This document shows positions 21,123 through 33,551 of a stretch of 64,000 nt of DNA, in pieces. Source of the DNA: Alopecurus myosuroides (taxonomy: Eukaryota; Streptophyta; Magnoliopsida; Poales; Poaceae); contig CM054062.1 in assembly GCA_028641055.1 (NCBI GenBank), forward strand, positions 23,134,536-23,198,535. Reading direction: 5' to 3'. Under the pieces are notes generated by a model. It had not been told where the DNA came from and did no database searches. It was given only the letters and a program-made list of their open reading frames with translations. A program made the translations under genes and the position numbers. Position 1 is the first letter of the stretch. Each line of letters opens with the position of its first letter.

Positions 21123-22951
21123 ATGGGAAAGACTCGTGATGGAAAAGTTCCCATATTACCATCCACTACAAGAACAGGTACAACTCTGAACACCTCTGCT
21201 GCTCTTGATTCACCGTCTATTATGAGTAAGCTTCTTACTCCACCACATGCTACGCACACTATTACTTATGTTGAATCTGAGAATGCCTTTGATTCTTTTG
21301 ATGATGATTCTATTGTGCTTGATGAATTTGGTTCTCTAGGTCCTTTCCTAGATTCTACTATTGCTAAATCCAAACAAATTAAAAATGCTGAAATTCTTGT
21401 TGAAATTATTGGTACACTTGTTAATTCCACTGAGTATATTGATGATCTTGATGAAACCTATATTAAACTTAATGATGATTTTATTGAAGAAGCTCGTGCT
21501 ACTACTGGTGCAAGGGCTCTTAATAGTCTTCTTGCAAGACATGCTGTGAAATATAAATCTTCTATTGATGCTAAGTTTGCCACATCTCACATACACATTA
21601 TAGACAATGACTATGATTTCTCTTTAGATTTATATTATATATCTATTGTTGAGAAGGAACCTTTTTGTGGACTTGAAAGTAAAAGTGCTATGGAACACAT
21701 AAATGAGCTTTCATCTATGAGTAGTTTGTTTTCTGATGATACTAAGATGCGTACTTATTTTATTACCAAGATTTTTCCTTTTTCATTAAAAGATGAAGCT
21801 AAAACTTGGTTTAATAATCTGACACATGGATCTATTACTTGTCCTATGGATTTGATTAATGCTTTCTTTCAAAAATATTTCCCTGCTAGTGCTCAACATG
21901 CTGTTGTGCAAGAAATCTTTAACTTTGAGCAAATTAAAGGAGAAAATTTACCTGAATCTTGGACAAGATTTTGTGCTTTACTAAGAGCTTTCCCTGGTTA
22001 TCCACTACCTAAAAATGAGCTCCTAGATATATTTTATAATGAACTAAATGTTGAATCTAGGACATACTTGGATAGTTGTGCTAGTTGTGTTTACACGAAA
22101 AGAACTCCAAAAGAAGCTGAGGATTTAATGGCTAAAATAGCCAAAAAATAATGATGATTGGAATATACCTGAACCTACACCTACACCGGAGCCAACACCC
22201 AAGAAGAGAGGGATGATTGAATTAAATGATGAAGTGATGAAGCAAGCCAAGAAATATCTTAAAGAGAGGGGTATTAAATCTAAAGATGTGAAGAATTTAC
22301 CTCCTATAGAAGAATTATGTAAGCCTATTCCTCATCCATCAACTGCTGAGGTACACTCTCTCCAATACTTTGATAATAGAGATATTCCTTACTCTAAACC
22401 ACATGATCAATGCTTAGATGAATTTGATAATTATGTTGTTAAGCAAGATAAGTTTAATATGAGAGTGCAGAATCGTCTTATGGAAAACTCTAGAGCTATT
22501 GATAATTTGCATGGTATTATTGAAAGAACCTCTAATGATGTTAAAATGCTTGTTAAACATTTTCAAATGGTTCAAACTCAAAGTGATCAACATACTAAAG
22601 TGAAAAAAGACATGCTAGCTAATGCTTCTAGAGATAAACATGTTTGTGAAATAATTACTAGAAGTGGTGTTTCTACTCAGGACCCTTTGTATCCTAAAGG
22701 ACATCCTAAAAGAATTGAACAAGATTCTCAGCAACCTAAAAACATTAGTTCTCCTTCTAAGAAGTGATGCTAAAGACCCTAATAGTATATCTATTTCTGA
22801 TGCTAAAACTGAAAGTGGTAATGATAAAAGTGATGCTTCTGATAAAGAAGAAACTATAGATGAACCTGAAAAGAAAACTAATACTGTGAAGTATACTAAG
22901 GAGGATTTCATTGCTAATAAACATGGTAAAGAAAGAGATACTTGGGTATAA
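21123..22951 (+). pseudogene. Gag of Athila-like element, frameshifted
   Basis: The ATG at 21123 opens MGKTRDGKVP. The frame stays open 342 codons to 22151 and holds the gag core (LKDEAKTWFNNL, FQKYFPASAQHAVVQEIFNF, ESWTRFCALLRAFPGYPL, ELLDIFYNELNVESR). At an A run (22144-22149) the frame stops at TAA, but the next frame continues without loss (DDWNIPEP, then 22213-22767 with KQAKKYLKERG, YVVKQDKFNMRVQNRLMEN, ITRSGVSTQDPLYPKGHP). A second shift near 22760 leads into DAKDPNSISIS and ends at TAA 22949-22951, where related copies read on. No CCHC knuckle is visible. It would form the capsid. Confidence 0.75.
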
Positions 22952-23586
22952 AAAGCAATGCATTTTCCTAATAAGAACCACAAATCTAAGGAAGAAGAAC
23001 ATTCTAATAAATTCTGTGAGTGGATGAAACCTTTGTTCTTGCAAATTCTTTGACTAGTATTCCAAATATTCCTTGTTCCATTAAAAACAATTATTTTAGA
23101 ACTGCTTTATATGATCTGGGGGCTGGAGTTAGTGTTATGCCTTTTTCTCTATATAAGAGACTCTCTTTGGAAAAATTAATACACATTGATATATCTTTGC
23201 AAATGGATGATAAATATACTGCTATTCCTGTTGGTATATGTGAGAATGTTCCTGTTAAAGTTGCTACTAATTGTTTGATATTAACTGACTTTGTTGTGTT
23301 GGAAATGCCGGAAGATGATAATATGTCTATTATTCTTGGGAGACCTTTTCTTAACACTGCAGGGGCTGTTATTGATTGCAACCAAGGAAAAGTAACTTTT
23401 AATGTTAATGATACAGAGCATACTGTTTATTTTCCCAAGAAGATTGATAGAAGATATGGTCTAAATTCAATTGAAAATATTGAGACCATCAAAATTGGAG
23501 AATTTTATTGTCCCATTCCAGTACCACCAAAACAATATGCAATTATTATGATTGGTACTATATGTATTAAGGTTGAGGTAACATAA
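22952..23586 (+). pseudogene. Retropepsin-like protease segment of Athila-like element
   Basis: The best frame is 23020-23586. It contains ALYDLGAGVSVMPFSLYKRL, which matches the DLGA(S/G)VSVMP active-site loop of Athila-type proteases, and IILGRPFLNTAGAVIDC, the downstream I(L)GR(P)FL motif. Just before it, EWMKPLFLQI ends in a stop at about 23053; compared with the related copy at 40800-41020, about 50 codons are deleted here. The protease would cleave the gag-pol polyprotein. The frame ends at 23586 and no RT follows. Confidence 0.65.
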
Positions 23587-24520
23587 TTATTTAGTGTTGA
23601 GAAAAGTTTTTCTTCATATGAAAATTATTCTGGTAACAAGACTTGGTCACCCTTGTTAACAAAATGATTTTGAATGAAGAGGACAATGTTTTCACTATTT
23701 TTTCACCTTCCCCATTATGTTTTCACCATGATTACTTCTGTTATCACCTTGCCACTTTAGTACAACCATGTTTCCACCATCCATAATTTTGTTTTCATAG
23801 TGATTTCTCTTGTTTTCACCATGTTATGTTTGTTTTCACCAACCATAATTTTGTTTTCACCACTTCCATTTTTGTTTTCACTGGGTATTTACACAATAGA
23901 ATGTTTTGGAACCTTTGTAGTTCTGGTTTTGGTTTTGTTTTCCAACTTTTCATAATTGTTTTCCACGTTTATAATTAATTATTAAATTCTAAAAAACCCT
24001 CGAAAATAAAGTTTCTCGAAAAATTCCAGAAAAATTATAATAAAATTTTACGTTCAAAATGAGGCAGAAAGACACCTGGGAGACCCCAGGGGGACCCATC
24101 AGTCAGGCACACCATAGGGTGGCACCAGCACATGGTGTGGGGCCCCCTGGCACTCCACTTATTCTTTCCACTGCCAAAGTCTTCTCTCTCACCCCCCAAA
24201 CTGAAAACATTTCCTGGAACCTGTGTTCTTGCTGTTCTTCCTCTGGATTTTTGATCTCCTTCTTCAGCCCATCATTTGTGCTGATTTTTGGTGTGTTTTA
24301 TCTCCGGTATGTGACTCCTCCGATTATCCAAGTAGAATTTTTTTGGTGGAGTATTTCTTGAGTATTTTGGTACTGTAGGTGACAGCTTATCTGAGTTTGC
24401 ATGCTTGATTTGAGTAGAAATAATTTAGTTTTGATGCATGTTTAGCTCTCCTATAAGTCTCTATAGTAGTTTCCACCTTATAGTTGCTTGAAATCAATTT
24501 TTGTGATGATTTTTGAAGAT
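23587..24520 (+). other. Spacer where RT/RNase H/integrase should be
   Basis: No coding frame and none of the RT, RNase H or integrase motifs appear on either strand. Positions 23680-23950 are a T-rich, loosely repetitive tract in which GTTTTCACCA recurs many times. The remainder (24050-24480) looks like leader sequence of the next ORF. Confidence 0.6.
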
Positions 24521-25573
24521 ATGGATAGCCATAATTTTGGAGAGATATTTAGGAGTGATGCTCCTAGGAGAACAAGGCCCTCACGTTCTTCTTCTTTGGT
24601 CAGGCCATCATACAATGAAGACGTTATTGCATCGACAATTGACGATGCGGGAGGTGATGGTATCGTTAACCCATCTAGCTTTCCTTGCATTACATTTCTA
24701 AGAAGTGAAGGTTTATTAGATGACTTTCATATGCTTATTGAAAGAGCTGGTCTAACCAACTTTATGGAGGATGAAAGCCCTCAGTATGCCACTCTCACAA
24801 AAAGTTTTGTGGAGAGCTTTAAATTTCAGAACACACAATTAGGTCCAACTGTTGCTTTCAAGTTATATAGTAGGCCTGTTTATTTGTCCTTGGTAGATTT
24901 TTGTGCTATTGTAGGTATCAATGCTTCAGGGACAACGAGCAGGATTCAGAATAAACCAACAGATCTCCAGGGGCTCTACCGAGAAATCACCAATGATGAT
25001 GGTCGTTCATCCCAGCGTGGAAAGATAAGGAACATCTAACTTCCCGCCCTTAGATATTTTATAGACTATCTTTCTAATAGTATCCTTGGTAGGGAGAACA
25101 CTAGTAACATTTCTAGTTATCACCTTGCTTTCATTGATGCTGCGTTGAACCGTAGCATGGAGTATAGCCTTGGTGAGCTTGGTGCACGCCGCCTTGCTGC
25201 TAATGGGCCTATTTTTGGTGGCATTATTGCTACACGTGTAGCAACTGCTTTAAATGTTTCTATTGCTCCTGATGATGAACTAATTGCTCCATGTATACTT
25301 AATCTCGCTGCCATGAAGTCCCATCAGTTTCTTACTGCTAGCTCTACTACTAATCATTTAGTATATAGAGTTTTGTTTATTCACGAAAATGAGCGGGAAG
25401 TTATTTTGCCGCAACCTGTTTTGTTCAAAGTTGACATGTCATCATGGTCGCGCTCCAAGGAGGATATAGATAAGCATTTGAGAATGATGGAGCGTCCTCG
25501 AGCACATATCAGGAGGAAGGTTCCTCCTCGGCATACTACGGGGGCGCCGCCCCATGGTCCCCTTGGTGATTGA
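24521..25573 (+). pseudogene. 3' ORF of Athila-like element (one in-frame stop)
   Basis: The ATG at 24521 starts MDSHNFGEIFRSDAPRRTRP. The frame runs to 25573 with one TAA at 25037-25039 (between KIRNI and LPALRYFIDYLSN), and 25145-25573 continues in the same frame (SMEYSLGELGARRLAANGP, FGGIIATRVATALN, IAPDDELIAPC). Recognisable pieces (FLRSEGLLDDFHMLIERAGL, SFKFQNTQL, VYLSLVDFCAIVGIN) match the so-called plant transposon protein domain of Athila-type 3' ORFs. No signal peptide or membrane helix is seen, so an envelope role is not supported by this copy. The stop is consistent with CAA to TAA. Confidence 0.65.
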
Positions 25574-26148
25574 TCTCCACTCAGGCTAAAACCTAAGCTT
25601 GGGGGGAGGTATACCGACATCACACTCATTTATACATCATGTTCGGTCGGTTCTTTGTATATCCATGTTTTCGTTTCTTTCATTTGTTTTCATTTTCTTT
25701 CGTTTCTTTTTGTTTTATCATTTTGTTCTTGTTTTCCAAAACACATAAAGACCAAAAATATTTCTGTTGTTTGATTCATTATTTTCTTTAGTTGGTTTGC
25801 TTTCTTTTCTCGTTTCTCTTTAATATTCAAAAATCCAAAATTATTTTGCTTTGTTTGCTTGTTTCTTTCCGTTCTTGATTTAATTCGAAAAACCAAAAAT
25901 ATTTGATGTTCTTCTTTGGTTTTGTAAAGTTGGTTGGAGAGTTCACCGGATTTCCGTGTCTCCATTGGAGCTTGATTATCATTCCATATTATTCGATCCA
26001 CACAAGTGAAGAGCTGTAATGATGATTTACGACAATCCATATTGTGGTGAGAGGCTGGTATGAACTCTATTTGTTTTATTTTTGTACATATACTCATCAT
26101 GTGAACATGCTTAGTCAGCTCATGTGAGGTATATGTTATTTAATTGAT
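25574..26148 (+). other. Athila-like interior before nested insertion
   Basis: No gene is visible. A purine-rich AAGCTTGGGGGGAGG lies at about 25594, followed by T-rich sequence with repeated TTTCGTTTC runs. It ends with TTGAT (26144-26148), the first target-duplication copy of the nested element. Confidence 0.5.
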
Positions 26149-29100
26149 TGTAACATCCCAATTTTTCTAACAAAAGTGTGTGGTGTGTGTTCATCTCATA
26201 CATGCATGGAAAACAAAAATTTAAATCATGTTTTAACCAATTTAAATTGTGAATTTAAATGGTTTGAGAAAATCTCACAAAAAGTACTTATTTTGGTTTC
26301 CAAAATCTTGTATTGGAAAATATTTCAATTTCACCAAAGAAAAACATGGTTTTGTTGGAAATTTCATAAGCTTTCCAAAAGTTATTTTTGTCAAATTTTT
26401 AGTTTGCAAAACGGGCCTCAAAACAGTGTTTCCTTTTCTGTTTTAAAAGAGAAAAGGACCTCGTTATAGTTTTCTCGAGAGGGCAGGGGGTTATGAGGAA
26501 AATGTTCTTTGTCTTCTACCTCCGGACAGAACGCATCTGCGTGTCCTCACCGCTGCCATCGTATGCCACCTCCTGCTTGCTTCCGCGGAAGGGTAAGGAT
26601 GCCACACGGAGACCCTCCACCCTCCCTCCTTCAGGTCTTCCTCGAAATCCATCCTCTCTCTGTATCCCTTCCGAGAAACGAACCCTAGCCGAACCGCACC
26701 TCGCCGGCCGCCGCCCCTTGCCGCCGTTTCCGGCCATCTTCGCCCGAACGGAGACTGCCAGGAGGAGTGCCTCGTCCTCCTCTACTTCCCCCTCCACCCT
26801 TGCTGGCCGGGACGCCCGGGAGAGCTTCAATTTCTCGTCGCCGTCCGCCATGGCCGCCGGCTTCCCGAGCTCGCCGCTGGCGATTTAGGCGCCGCCTCGC
26901 CTCACCGACCCCGCCACCGCACTTGTCGAGTCTTGGTGAGCCTCCCCGTCATCTCTGCTCCCCCTCCCGTGCACCGTAGCGCTCTGCCGCCATTAACCTC
27001 CTCGGCCGCCGTCGGACCTCGTCGCCGGCGAGGATTCCGGCGACCAAATGGTCACCGGTTGGCATCCCCCAGCTCCCCTCGATCTCCTCTTCCTCTATAT
27101 GTACTTTGATTTTCATTTTGAACACGAATTTGATCGAATTTGATCTCAGCTGTGAGGAGAAGAGCAGCATGACGTCGGCATTGCCTCACTGTGATGTCAT
27201 ATTATCTCTGTTTAATATTTCCAGAAAAATGAATAAAATTGTTTAATTAATAACTTTTGTTTTATAATTCAGAAAAATAAAAGTGAGGTACCAAAATGAT
27301 CAGAAAAATATTCTCTACTCAAATATGCCATTTTCGTATGTGTTTGACCAAGTTGAAAAATGAGTATTATTTTAATGTTGTTTAATCATTTAAAAATAGA
27401 AAATTAAGTTTTTATTCACTAAAATTAGAAAATTAAAAGTTATATACCAAATTGCTCAAAATGACAAATGCAACCTGTTTATGGTGTTTTCAAACCCATT
27501 TGAGCAACTAAAATGGTACCCATGTTCCTAATCGTTCGAACTGCCCCTCCGGGGTCTATTTCGGGATAATTTCAGTAAAAATGTTTAACTGACATACGAA
27601 CCCTAGCAACCCTATCTTCATGTCTAGGGCTTTATTTCAGTGCATTAATTTGCTCATGCATACATATTGCGCATTGCATCGATGCCATGTTTGATTGTTA
27701 TTCTTCTTTTCGGTGTTTGTTCCCCCTCGGTAGAACGTGACTCTGAAGAGAACGCCAGCAGTCCAATGGCGAATACTTGATCTTAACCGACAAGTCAAGC
27801 ACTTACCCCTGAAGACTTTATCTGGTTTTCTTATAACCAAGGCAAGCATAACCTCTTATCTGCTCATATATGGTTTCAAAGTGATTTGAATCTCGTACTT
27901 TGCATTCGGTTCCAAACAATTTGATGTCAGTAGATAGAGTTCTCCTATATACTGCATAACCTAGATATCCTGATCCACTGCACCTAGCAGCTATAGGTTT
28001 ATTTGTGCGCACCTCGTTAAAGCCTGTGATTCTTGCTTAGCCATGCCTAGTTGTGATCTGATCCATCTAGTTGATGAATCTGGTCAATGCGTGAATCTAC
28101 TTTGTCAAGTTGTTGTGTTTTGATTCATCTTTGATAACTTGACTAAATAACGGCATGGATATGAGGCCACAATGGGTTGTGGCGTTTTGTCCTGTTCATG
28201 CCCCTAGGAGCGAGTTCTCTCCTTCGAAGCCAAGACTGAGCGTGCAACCACACGCGGGGCCTAACAGACCGCGCTCGGCCAACTAACTTGTTTGGCCACG
28301 TCCATGAGTCACGTAGTTTGATCTTTCCATCTGCGTGTGAGTCAGAAAACGATTTGGAGAAAACTTAGGGCATGACCGGGACAAGTGATGGACGTACTCG
28401 GATCTTGTTCCCGACTCACAGAACAGGTGCCGTCAGGAGGTGGCCAACTCCCTGTTGACGGGGTGGCCCTGTTTGGGTTGACTCATGGATAGGGTTGAGC
28501 AAGGTAAAGGTCGTGGCCAGCCACCCTCTGCCGCGCTCCATGGACGAGCGTACATGTGGTGTTAAGAGTCGGATGGTACGTGTGGGTAAAGTGTACCCCC
28601 TGCAGGGATAAATCTCCTCGAGAAGCCGTGTCCACGGTTACGGACGACTTGGCAACGGATTCTGTGATCATAGATAACTTCAACGGAATGACTAAAACTT
28701 GATAACCATGATTGAAGGGTGCCTCCTCGGAGATGCCGAGAGGGGTGATCCTTGTAGCATGAGATAGTGTGGGAATGAGAAGGACTTGGTGGAATACAAG
28801 AAGATGATGTTTACAGTAGTTGAGTTCCTCATCTGTTTTGAAAACCTTCTATGAGACGTGCTATTCCTTCCTCAACTTTCAAAACAAAGATTGCTTTACG
28901 CAAATCAGCCTTCATGAAACCCTTTTCGAAATAGCAGATATATAATAGGTTAATTAAGTCTTGTTGAGTACCTCCCGTACTCAGGTTTGCTTAATTTTGG
29001 TTCAGGAGAAGAATTCCATCGGTGGTGATTCAACGTGGACATCGACGAGTAGTTTGGGGTTCCCAGGTAGCAGCCTGGAATCTATGGGCTGGGACGTCGC

Positions 29101-29684
29101 CTTATGTTGCGGCCTCTTAGGCCTTTTTGGTTTTTGTTGATTAGCAACATAATTTGCCTTCCGTTGTCTGATGTAATGTTGGGTCATGTGACCTCTGTTT
29201 GTAAGCTATACTCTAGTAATACCTGTTGAATACAACTTCATGTCTAGAGTACTGCTTTGATCGGTTGTTGGTTTCGAGCTCATCGTTATACAGTTTTGGC
29301 TATGCCTGCATAGTTGTCGCAGTCGAGGGGTTGTGGAGCCGATGATCCATGTCAGAGCCCGCCTGTCGATGTGATCGGCCTGGGGCGAGGTAACCCCAGT
29401 AACCCTCGATTGTTGTTGCACTTTCTGGACACATAGCAGCTCTGTATAGCTTTGGTCCCGTTTCCTTCAGTTTCATTCGGTTCGTGGACGCTTGGATATG
29501 CATAATTGATTATGACTAGCATGGATACAAGGAGTAGTAGATTGGGGATCCGGACTACGTGCCGATGGATCCAGTCTGCCTGCTGTTGTTTGTTGCGGCC
29601 GGGGCTGGTAACCCTGAAGCCCTTGTGAGTCCATGGCTAGGAGCACATAACAGTATGTATATCTCTGGGTCCGGGGTCGTGATA
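26149..29684 (+). repeat. 5' LTR (3.5 kb) of the large element
   Basis: Same length and about 98% identical to 33552-37087. A G/C-rich stretch (26570-27060) interrupts otherwise A/T-rich sequence and probably belongs to the transcribed part. Open frames in it (such as 26493-26888) are mirrored in the other LTR but show no recognisable domain. Confidence 0.9.
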
Positions 29685-29689
29685 GGTCT

Positions 29690-29701
29690 TGGTATCGGAG
29701 C
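29690..29701 (+). other. Primer-binding site (initiator Met type)
   Basis: TGGTATCGGAGC lies five bases after the LTR. It differs from the initiator-Met complement TGGTATCAGAGC at one base. Confidence 0.8.
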
Positions 29702-30426
29702 AGGACTGCCTGTAGGAAAACCTTACTACTTGGTCGATGTCGAGTCTAGTGTTTGTGAAAACTACTTTGAAACCTCAAATAAATTGTGAAAAACCTTCTT
29801 AGGATTCTTTTTACTCCTTATCTGGTATCGCTCTAACTCTGGGTCTCCTTACCTGTTTTGATTTGAAAAGGTTTTGCTATCTCTTCTAGTCATTCAAAAC
29901 TTAGGTGCCTGCTTTGGCAATGACGTTCTTTTAACCAAGTTGACCTAGTGTTCAATTTCTAGAGTCGTGTGTGTTCCATGTTCCGTTATCTCTTAAAATG
30001 GGAGATTCCTTTCCATTCATAGTCTCTCAAAGTTGTGTGGATTTCACATTCTTACATGTTCTAAGTTTCAAATTCCTGAACCTCGAGATCTGCTTTCCAT
30101 CTCGAATGTATCTGTTACCCTCTGCTCAAGTTCTTCCGAAGTTATATTGTCTTTTGGAAGATACTTTGTGGTTGCTATTTGTAGTGTCCTTCAAGGCACT
30201 CAGAGAGTAGTTATTCCTTTCTCAACGTTTTCAACCTTGGACTTGAACCGAAGGTCCCGGAATGTGCTGAATTGCGGTGAGTTGAGTCATGTGGTTTCTT
30301 AACCATGTAATGCTCACGCTATCAGTACATGGTGTTGACCTTTAACCCAAGTTCTGTTCCCTTAGACCCTGAGGAACATTTTCTACCTCGGAATGGCTAG
30401 GTAATCTCAGCTCCACTAGCCGTAGA

Positions 30427-30560
30427 TTTTCTCTAGGAATCAAAAGGATCACGACAAGAGTGTTCTTTATGATTCTCATATCTTTGTTCTTGGTTTTCTC
30501 TAGGAATCAAAAGGATCACGACAAGAGTGTTCTTTATGATTCTCATATCTTTGTTCTTGG
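30427..30560. repeat. 67-bp tandem duplication in decayed interior
   Basis: TTTTCTCTAGGAATC starts at 30427 and again at 30494; the two copies are identical through TTGTTCTTGGTT. Confidence 0.9.
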
Positions 30561-33531
30561 TTCAGCTATACCAACCTTTTGGCATGGGTTATACAAATGA
30601 GTATGACTTTGTGCATCCAACGTGATCTCAGGATTTTCCAGAACACGTTCCTACTCTTTAGTTGCTCTCAAGTATCCATCCGTTGTTTTGGACATCAAGT
30701 TGCATATGTGTGTTGGATTCTTCCAATGCATTTTCTCTTGTTTTCCGTCAAAACATTCCACCTTGGAATGTCAGGAGAAACAAACTCCAGTACCTCGTTC
30801 ATCTTTAGGACCATGTCAAAGTTTTGTAATTCACAGAATAAAGAAGTTGCATTAGCTTCTGTTCTGTTTTACCTTCGAGTATCACACTCTTACATATCAA
30901 GAGGTTGTGTTGAATTTCATGGCCTTAGTGATGAAGTGATGCTCTCACACATCTTCACTCCCCTTCATTCAAGCTTGAATGCTTGAGTATGATGGGTTTA
31001 TGCATTGACATGTGTATCAGGTACTCCTAGCAATTCTTATTGCTTCGAAAAACGTAAGAAAAATCTGTATCCTTCTTAGCACTATTGGTCACCCGGTCTC
31101 TATTTGAAGTTGACGGTGTTGCCAAATCTGTTCATTCCGGTGCATATTCTTGGTCAGAGAGTTAGGTTCATGCCAAAGTTCTCCAGACCATATCGGTTGC
31201 TTTGAAAAGCATGCCTCCTTTCGATTTCTAAGACATACCGGTAGGTTGTGATATTCTAGTTGTCTCTCTAGAAGTATCACCAGGTTGTTACCTGACCGTA
31301 ATGTCTAAGCAAGGGGTAGTTTGAACCACTCCTTTCTCCAAGGAACTCTGCTGAATATCCCGGACTAGTTGGTTGAGCTTAAACAACAACTTGGAGATTT
31401 GAAAGGCAAAAGCTCATCCTAACTTGTTCCGTTGGAATGAGATGTCTAGTTCTCATCCTGTTGAAGCATGATAGTATCTCTTTGTGGGCATGCTATCATT
31501 ACAACCTTGGTTTGATTTGGGCTATTGTCAAATCGAGAAAAGGTCCAAGGACTGTCTTGATGGGGTTTTCACTCATGGTGTTTTGCCCGAGTACACCTTC
31601 ATGTCCTCTGGTATGACCAATATTTTGCCTTGTTCATGTACCATATGAACCCTTCTCCTTGGAGTGTTTGATAAGTGTGTTGTCGAGCCCATCGATGACA
31701 TTTCTAATCATCCAAGTTGCAAGAGGTTCATGTTGAAAACTTGGCACTAATGTTGGAAACTTTCGAGAACCATCTTTGTTTCGTTACAAAGATTGTGTTC
31801 TGGATGTTTGAAGTGGCTTACTCCGGTCCATGTGCTCTTGGTGAAAGTTGTCGCCGTGGATTCGAGTATAGTTTTCTTGTTCCTTCGGGAATAACCCCAA
31901 GTCAGCCAGTCTTATGTGGACTGTTCTTGAGTTGGAAGGTTGTTACCTCCATTCCTTGAACTAGTTTTGTATCCACACCCAACCACTGACTGATCATTCG
32001 TAAAAGAGAAGAAGTCTATGAACTTCGTTATCTGTGTATCGATTTCCCAACAAGGACTCCGATGTGTTCCTTTGCAAGTAGTTCATGTAGGTGCAACCAT
32101 CTTCCACAAGTTGCCAACACATGAGTTTTGCCATCTCGCTCATCTTCTTCAGCGTGGCATCATAGTCCATGTCTTGAGAATCCAGCATATGTATCTCGTT
32201 GGAAACCGGTGCAACCTCTTTGGTCAAACATGTTGAGTCTGAGTTATTCAACCCACTAACCAGAGCTGAATCTCAAGCAGCCAAGACGGTTGGTGTTCCC
32301 TCAAGGGTATTGAATTAGGTCTATTTTAAGATCCGGCATGGTTGATGTTGTGGTTGACACAATTAGCCGGAAGGCCTGATGTCATATCTCTTTGAATCCG
32401 TAAGAGCAACCACTCTCCGTGAGAATTCTTGTCTGGCTTATTCTAACAAGTTTTCCTCCCCGTTCTTCCAAACCAGAGTTTTGCTCTCACTTGATGACCT
32501 ATGGAAGGCTTTTCGTGAGCCTGATATCGGTATGAGCCTGATATCGGTATCTAGAACATCCAGGAGAACCTGGAAGTTGATCTTTCCAATATCTTTCTGT
32601 TGAACCTCCAAAACCTTTGTTCTAGTGGAAACAAGTTCGTCATGACAACCATCTCTTGGTGTTTTTGTAACCACCATTGATCAGTTTCTTTTCTCAAGTT
32701 GTTAATTCTTGAAGTTCTGTTCATCTCATACATTGTGTGAATTTGTCAGTCACTTCAGCCATGGGATCTTAACCATGTGATAGATGTATTGCTACGTCCA
32801 AACCACAATAGGAAAGAGATTCCCTATTCCTACTGGTGTTTCAATCCTCGTTGGTTAACCAGCCTTATGGCGTGACCAAGAGTTCTTCCTTCACTATGGT
32901 GTTTCCACATCTTTCGGTTACTCATCTTCTGTTGTGAAGTAACATTCTGATCTTTGATAAAGTTTTTCGACAAAGTTTTGACGAAGTGAAAGTTCCTTCA
33001 TCTACCGTGTCCTCTCTGAAGAGTGAACATGATCATGTATCCAATTTTCTCCGACACACGAATTACAGTGTTTTCTCGTGTTTTCCCTCGTATACGGATA
33101 TTATGTTGTGGTATGCAAGACCATCCTCTCCATTTTGGTTATCTGTTTGAAGAAACCTTGATGTGATAAGTTGTCCAACTTTTCTTTTCCAAAAGGATTT
33201 AAAGTCTTGTGCAAAGCTCATATTCTAAATCCTTTCAAGACCATCGTCCGTAAACTTGAAACCATCTTTTATTCCCTCCGTTATCTTGATGTGTTTCATG
33301 CCTGTTAACTCAACAGTTCTTTATGAACATTCCTGTGGTGAGTTATCCATGAGATACTCGATCTTATTGAAGATCATTTCCTAAGAGTTTCCCTCTTACC
33401 TAAGGTGTGTCCGTTCAATACATCACGATGCTAAGGATCAATCTGTACAAGAAGGGAACCGTAAGGTTCGAGAAAATCGTTCAAAACCGGTGTTCCTTCT
33501 TTCTTCTCCTTCGGGAATCTCGGGACGTGAT

Positions 33532-33551
33532 TCTTGTAAGGGGGGTAGATT
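33532..33551 (+). other. Polypurine tract of the large element
   Basis: GTAAGGGGGGTAGATT directly precedes the 3' LTR, the normal place for second-strand priming, and is typical of Tekay/Del elements. Confidence 0.7.

Larger units (their letters stand above)
29702..33551 (+). pseudogene. Decayed Tekay/Del-like pol interior
   Basis: No frame longer than about 135 codons. Remnants still readable across frames include LPDRNV near 31290, then VELKQQLGDL near 31370-31410 (the segment entering the RT domain), and IDDI near 31690 at the position of the RT catalytic loop. After these come HVENLALMLETFENHLC and FWMFEVAYSG (31720-31830), which match the usual RT stretch HxxHLxxVLxxL...FWxxEVxFLGH. They are in the right order and spacing for a chromovirus pol, but stops and frameshifts are everywhere. 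A 67-bp tandem duplication (30427-30560) and a 17-bp one (about 32519-32552) add to the decay. Confidence 0.6.

Noticed and set aside
26493..26888. 131-codon ORF in the large LTR, duplicated at 33896-34291, with overlapping ORFs on both strands
   Set aside because: It lies in a G/C-rich LTR segment where several frames are open at once. Its duplication reflects the LTR pair, and no known domain is present.
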